A DNA stretch of 64,000 nt from OCS116 sp051531935. GTDB lineage: Bacteria > Pseudomonadota > Alphaproteobacteria > Rhizobiales > OSC116. The stretch covers positions 8,662 to 72,661 of the forward strand of contig JAOPTR010000005.1 of the NCBI GenBank assembly GCA_051531935.1, written 5' to 3'. The translations under genes and the position numbers were made by a program. This document shows, one piece after another, positions 60,693 to 64,000 of this stretch (positions are counted from its first letter, which is position 1; each line of letters starts with the position of its first letter). The notes under the pieces are model-generated. The model was not told the origin of the DNA and did not search any database. It worked only from the letters and a program-made list of their open reading frames with translations.

Positions 60693-61913
60693 GTCGCTTT
60701 TGTTTTTAAGAAACCAAAAATTTACCGAAATAAAAGCGCACATAGCAGCCACAATGAACCATAAAACTTGACTACCGAAATGCAATAAAACATAGCCTCC
60801 AAACATGGGGGCTATGGCATATCCAAACTCAGATAACGAACCGACACCAAAATAGCTACCTTTTAAATGTTCTGGTGCCATACGGTCTTGAATCATATTA
60901 AGCGTAGGAAACAGCACCACCTCGCCAATAGTGATAACCACCATTGCCAGAGCTAGATTATAAAAATAACCAAAGGGCAAAACCTGCATAAACCCAAGGA
61001 GACCGAAACCAAACATAAAAATAACCGACCCGATAAGCGCGCGGTTCAACATGCTTATATTTTTTGTTAATTTGATGAGCGGCAATTGACTAACCACAAC
61101 AGTTAACCCCGCCAAGCTCATTAAATAGGCATATATTTGCTGAGGTTTTTCAAATTGGGTATTTAGCTGATCAAACATCGCCGAAATATCCAATATCAAA
61201 GTGACTTCTAGCTGCGCGAAGACAGTTAGAATTAGTATCATCAAAAATACAAAATATAAGAATATATGATCTGATTTCACGACCTTAATGGCATGCCACA
61301 AGTTTGTATTGTGATTGTCTGGATTAAGAGCCGCATTATTTGGAGCTTCATTACGAAATATTTGCGCCAAAAACCCAAACATAACAATATAAACGCCAAT
61401 TAGATAAACAAACCCCATTTGGCTACCAGCCGCCAATTGCAGCCCTACAAGTGGGCCTATAACCACACCTAAATTAAGCGCAAAATACTTCACTTGAATG
61501 GCTAAATCGCGCTGTGCGCGGTCATCACGGACATAATCGGTCAACAGAGCTTGTGACGGGGCGTTCATTATACCCGTGCCAATATTAAGTAAGACTATGC
61601 CAATTATAATGAAGCCAACATGTTGCGCAAAGCCGATGAATGCCATCGCCATTATACCCAGAAGGTAGCCAAGTAAAATAACTTTTCGGCGGCCAAATTG
61701 GTCTGATAAATTGCCAAATACAAATGAAATTAGAATACCGAATGCGGCCGAGGCACCTAATAATAACCCAATTTCAGCCGCATTTAATTTAAAAACATTG
61801 TCTAAAACAATCGCCAAATACGGGATGGCCGTGAAATAAGCGACCACCCGAACGAAAGATACGATGATGAGCACCCAAACTGGTTTTGGAAATTTTGATA
61901 TTTCTTTAAACAT
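60687..61913 (-). CDS. MFS transporter
   Basis: About 408 residues with 12 hydrophobic segments. The loop after helix 2, GNLSDQFGRRKVILLGYLLG, is the MFS A-motif (GxLxDrxGrr). MNAPSQALLTDYVRDDRAQRDLAIQ near helix 5 follows the drug-resistance antiporter pattern, so it may be an efflux pump. I chose the ATG at 61913, preceded by GGGA; the longer frame begins in a terminator. Substrate unknown. Confidence 0.88.
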   Translation of the reverse strand: MFKEISKFPKPVWVLIIVSFVRVVAYFTAIPYLAIVLDNVFKLNAAEIGLLLGASAAFGILISFVFGNLSDQFGRRKVILLGYLLGIMAMAFIGFAQHVGFIIIGIVLLNIGTGIMNAPSQALLTDYVRDDRAQRDLAIQVKYFALNLGVVIGPLVGLQLAAGSQMGFVYLIGVYIVMFGFLAQIFRNEAPNNAALNPDNHNTNLWHAIKVVKSDHIFLYFVFLMILILTVFAQLEVTLILDISAMFDQLNTQFEKPQQIYAYLMSLAGLTVVVSQLPLIKLTKNISMLNRALIGSVIFMFGFGLLGFMQVLPFGYFYNLALAMVVITIGEVVLFPTLNMIQDRMAPEHLKGSYFGVGSLSEFGYAIAPMFGGYVLLHFGSQVLWFIVAAMCAFISVNFWFLKNKSDL

Positions 61914-61933
61914 ATTTAATTCCCAAACAAAAA

Positions 61934-61955
61934 ATGCCCAAGCAAGCTTGGACAT
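61934..61955 (-). terminator. Terminator upstream of the MFS gene
   Basis: On the minus strand ATGTCCAAGC and GCTTGGGCAT pair with one G-U, followed by TTTTTTG. It ends the ArsR-SRPBCC-YciI-membrane protein operon. Confidence 0.85.
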
Positions 61956-61984
61956 TTAGATTTTATATAGGTTTTTTAAATTGG

Positions 61985-62350
61985 CTAGTTTTTTCTGGCT
62001 TTATTGGCAAGATATGCCGCAAACAAACACACCAAAGCAAACCCCAACTCGACCGCGACAGTGCCCATGCTTGGCATAGCGGTTGTTAGTTCGCCAAAAA
62101 CATCGCCAATTTCGCGGGCAGCGCCTGCTATAAACGCAGCAATATAGGTTGTTGGGCTTTTAAGCAAAACCGCAACAGCAAACACAATGCCGACACCAAA
62201 TGAGCGACCGCCCAGATATGGCGTAATTTGCGGCGCTTCTGGCACAGGGCCAAGTAAGCTCATAATGCCCAAACCCATTGCGGACAAAGCGAATATAATT
62301 GCCAATAATGTTACCCAAAGAGGGATATTTTCGGTTTTGATAAATTTCAT
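61985..62350 (-). CDS. Small membrane protein of unknown function
   Basis: 121 residues with four hydrophobic segments (WVTLLAIIFALSAMGLGIMSLL; SFGVGIVFAVAVLL; TYIAAFIAGAAREIGDVF; GFALVCLFAAYLANK). It resembles DUF4345/DUF4267-type four-helix proteins, but I am not certain. It starts 1 base after the YciI stop and ends the operon. Confidence 0.65.
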   Translation of the reverse strand: MKFIKTENIPLWVTLLAIIFALSAMGLGIMSLLGPVPEAPQITPYLGGRSFGVGIVFAVAVLLKSPTTYIAAFIAGAAREIGDVFGELTTAMPSMGTVAVELGFALVCLFAAYLANKARKN

Positions 62351-62351
62351 A

Positions 62352-62681
62352 TTAACCCGGCATTTTCATCATTTTTGCCACTTGCACAGAACCGCCCATA
62401 TTAAGGAATGGGTCTGATTTGGCGATTGCGATTGCAGCTTCGATATTTTCGGCTTTTACCACAGCAAAACCTGTAAATTTACTGTCTTCATCAATGTCCG
62501 AAACACCTTCAGAGGACACTGATTTATGTTCCATCATTGGTTGGCCTGGATTTACAACGGCATCACCGAGGCTTCCTACCCATTCCATCCATTTTTGACG
62601 ATGCGCCATGCCTTCTTCTTTAGTTTTTGGCATTTTGTCTGGCGTGCCTTGGCCTACATAAATAATTGCAAATTCATCCAT
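62352..62681 (-). CDS. YCII-related domain protein
   Basis: 109 residues. DEFAIIYVGQG opens the ferredoxin-like YCII fold, HRQKWMEWVGSLGDAVVNPGQPM is the central conserved segment, and TGFAVVKAENIEAAIAIAKSDPFL the C-terminal strand-helix. YCII proteins often pair with sigma factors or with ArsR/SRPBCC operons, as here. Enzymatic activity not established. Its ATG follows AAGGAAA. Confidence 0.85.
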   Translation of the reverse strand: MDEFAIIYVGQGTPDKMPKTKEEGMAHRQKWMEWVGSLGDAVVNPGQPMMEHKSVSSEGVSDIDEDSKFTGFAVVKAENIEAAIAIAKSDPFLNMGGSVQVAKMMKMPG

Positions 62682-62711
62682 AGTATTTTCCTTTTTGGTT
62701 TGTCGGCTATT

Positions 62712-63152
62712 CTAGTTCTGTTGTAATAATTTTTCAAGTCGACCAAGGGTGGATACCCAGCCATTGGTGCGGTTAAAGTTGATTTCTTCGCTCGTGAGAC
62801 CCGTTTGGGTGAGTGTAAATTCTGTACCGCCATCATCATTGGCCGCGAGTTCGAACTTGACTACACTCATACGCAAACATTCTTCATCACCTGGCATAGA
62901 CATGTCGAATTCGACCATATAAGGCGGATTAACTGCCAACACTTTGCCGCTCACTTTGGCACGCGCGCCATTGGGTGCAACCATCACAAAAAAATACGGG
63001 CCAATCATTGTGAAGTCTAATTTATTTTCATCGACATAACAGTTTTCTGGCCCCCACCATTTGAGGAGGTTTTCTTGTTTGGTCACAAAATCAAACACTT
63101 TATAGGGCGGGGCATCAAACGTGCGCTCTAATGTTAAAATACCTTTTTCCAT
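62712..63152 (-). CDS. SRPBCC (AHSA1/START-like) protein
   Basis: 146 residues. LERTFDAPPYKVFDFVTKQENLLKWWGPE is the Aha1/CalC-type START opening; GTEFTLTQTGLTSEE and the closing helix GWVSTLGRLEKLLQQ complete it. Such proteins bind hydrophobic ligands. Its ATG overlaps the ArsR stop by one base (TAATG). The ArsR-SRPBCC pair is a frequent module in proteobacteria. Confidence 0.9.
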   Translation of the reverse strand: MEKGILTLERTFDAPPYKVFDFVTKQENLLKWWGPENCYVDENKLDFTMIGPYFFVMVAPNGARAKVSGKVLAVNPPYMVEFDMSMPGDEECLRMSVVKFELAANDDGGTEFTLTQTGLTSEEINFNRTNGWVSTLGRLEKLLQQN

Positions 63153-63466
63153 TAATTATCCTCATTTAATGCTTTGGCAAGTCTGTCGAGACCAGTTTCC
63201 CAAAATTTACGATAGCTAATTGACCAATCGGCAATTTGTTGTACGGCTTGCGGCCGCACAGAATATATACGTTGTTGTTTATCAATGCGCCTCGATACAA
63301 TGCCTGCCTCGCGCAGCACTTTAAAATGGCGGGACATGGCAGGTGGGGATACATCATTCATATCCAAAAAAGCACCTGCAGGCAGCTCACCTTCTTGCAA
63401 CAAACGCTCGACAATGGCAAACCGTGTGGCATTACCAAGAGCTGAAAATGTATTTGTGAGTTGCAT
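63152..63466 (-). CDS. ArsR family transcriptional regulator
   Basis: 104 residues of winged helix. FSALGNATRFAIVERLLQEGELPAG and MNDVSPPAMSRHFKVLREAGIVSRRIDKQQRIYSV (recognition helix and wing) are typical. The metal-binding ELCVCDL motif of ArsR/SmtB sensors is absent, so it probably senses something else. It heads a four-gene operon with SRPBCC, YciI and a membrane protein, and probably represses it. Confidence 0.92.
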   Translation of the reverse strand: MQLTNTFSALGNATRFAIVERLLQEGELPAGAFLDMNDVSPPAMSRHFKVLREAGIVSRRIDKQQRIYSVRPQAVQQIADWSISYRKFWETGLDRLAKALNEDN

Positions 63467-63606
63467 GAGGCTTCCTAATTATCAATTCTGTTAATTAACA
63501 TAATTGATAATTAGTGAGAGTCAACAATTAAATGTCGACAATTGCCCACGCTTGGCGCCATTCGGTGAGCATGATGGAAGATTACTGCACACTCGTTTGG
63601 GAAAAA

Positions 63607-63830
63607 GGTTGAACCATTTCTTTTCCCACGGCAACGCGAAATGCACTCCTCTGCATCCACACAACGTGCCATTCGATGAGCGCGAAAGATGACGTTCGAA
63701 GCCGCGGCCATCTAACGCGCGGTGGCTAGCGTCGGGAGCGAAAGCGACTAGAGCGAGCGCGCCCGAGCGTAGCGACAAAGTGCCCTTGGGGTGCAAGTGC
63801 TAACAGGGAGCTTAAGCGACCGTATAAATG
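63607..63830. repeat. Dispersed repeat module B, copy 2
   Basis: Same ordered landmarks as copy 1 at 39516-39705, but about 30 bases longer because of an insert between CTAGCG and AGTGCTAACAGGGAG. Open frames across it have no recognisable domain and are probably not genes. The 140 bases from 63467 to 63606 hold only the ArsR promoter region. Confidence 0.85.
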
Positions 63831-63950
63831 GAGTACCCGAGTATCGGCAGGAGCGAGACCCAGTATTTACGGCACAAAGACAGTTAGCGCGCTTGTTAAT
63901 GCTCTGGAAGTCTCATCTTTTTCGTTCGGCTTCGCCTCTCTGTTAGCACT
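63831..63950. repeat. Dispersed repeat module A, copy 3, with outward inverted end
   Basis: Same core as copies 1 and 2. It ends with CTCTGTTAGCACT (63938-63950), the near reverse complement of AGTGCTAACAGGGAG at 63796-63810. The last 50 bases of the window continue without a gene. Confidence 0.85.
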
Positions 63951-64000
63951 GGCGTGCGTTCGCTCCGCTCTCTTGCTGCGTCCTAACGGACGGCCTCAGT

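Noticed and set aside
63521..63796. 91-codon minus-strand frame across repeat module B
   Set aside because: It lies wholly in the dispersed repeat, has no ribosome binding site or domain, and the related module at 39.5 kb does not keep the frame open.
1..64000. CRISPR arrays, prophage genes, toxin-antitoxin pairs and known defence systems
   Set aside because: No regularly spaced direct repeats and no Cas, integrase, capsid, nuclease-pair or transposase proteins were recognised; the RHH protein at 46256 lacks a partner toxin and belongs to the RHH_4 family seen near fumC.

Overview
The window reads as chromosomal DNA of an alphaproteobacterium with an AT-rich, compact genome. The best evidence is a circularly permuted two-piece tmRNA gene (39045-39345), an alphaproteobacterial-type SspB followed by fumC and an RHH_4 ribbon-helix-helix gene, a DUF2336 protein, two DUF1127 proteins, and the hflK-hflC-degP and thyA-folA clusters. 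I cannot name a genus. A run of 17 Ns at 39487-39503 marks an assembly gap inside a repeat.

Layout: 1-5.5 kb is minus-strand and holds a partial polysaccharide lyase, a secreted GH3 hexosaminidase, a MAPEG membrane protein, a MarR/ketoacyl-synthase pair with matching operator-like palindromes, a GNAT protein and an EF-hand protein. 5.6-8.6 kb has a membrane protein, leuA and a small membrane protein. tRNA-Lys(TTT) with its terminator sits at 8.9 kb. 9-15.4 kb is accessory-looking: unrecognised proteins, a substrate-binding-like protein without signal peptide, a decayed gene, a frameshifted SRPBCC gene and three tandem NTF2-like paralogues. 15.6-25.4 kb holds an SDR dehydrogenase, an AraC regulator, a PhyH dioxygenase, DUF1330, DUF2336, AqpZ, a soluble CZB-domain chemoreceptor, a GMC oxidoreductase and two membrane proteins. 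25.4-31 kb holds the branched-chain amino acid genes ilvI-ilvN-ilvC and the miaA/serB pair, whose start codons overlap. 31-39 kb holds a LysR regulator, degP, hflC-hflK, mrp, folA and thyA.

The tmRNA gene at 39 kb is followed directly by a block of dispersed repeats that recurs at 63.6-64 kb. 39.9-57.7 kb holds a VOC protein, a BenE transporter, AlaX, an XRE-cupin regulator, sspB-fumC-RHH, a very long AsmA protein, a D-lactate dehydrogenase-type flavoprotein, a ClC channel, uvrD and prmA. 57.7-63.5 kb holds two DUF1127 genes under near-identical LysR-type boxes, a 53-residue protein, a hydrolase/Crp pair, an MFS transporter and an ArsR-SRPBCC-YciI-membrane operon.

Functional links: leuA and ilvINC cover branched-chain amino acid synthesis; ssrA and sspB belong to tagging and ClpXP delivery of stalled translation products; HflKC and DegP belong to envelope protein quality control; FolA and ThyA form the thymidylate cycle. 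Five convergent gene pairs overlap at their 3' ends, which supports a compact genome. The most unusual items are the dispersed repeat modules with inverted ends, the paired DUF1127 promoter boxes, the MarR operators, the triplicated NTF2-like genes and a hairpin that covers the ribosome binding site of the GMC gene.
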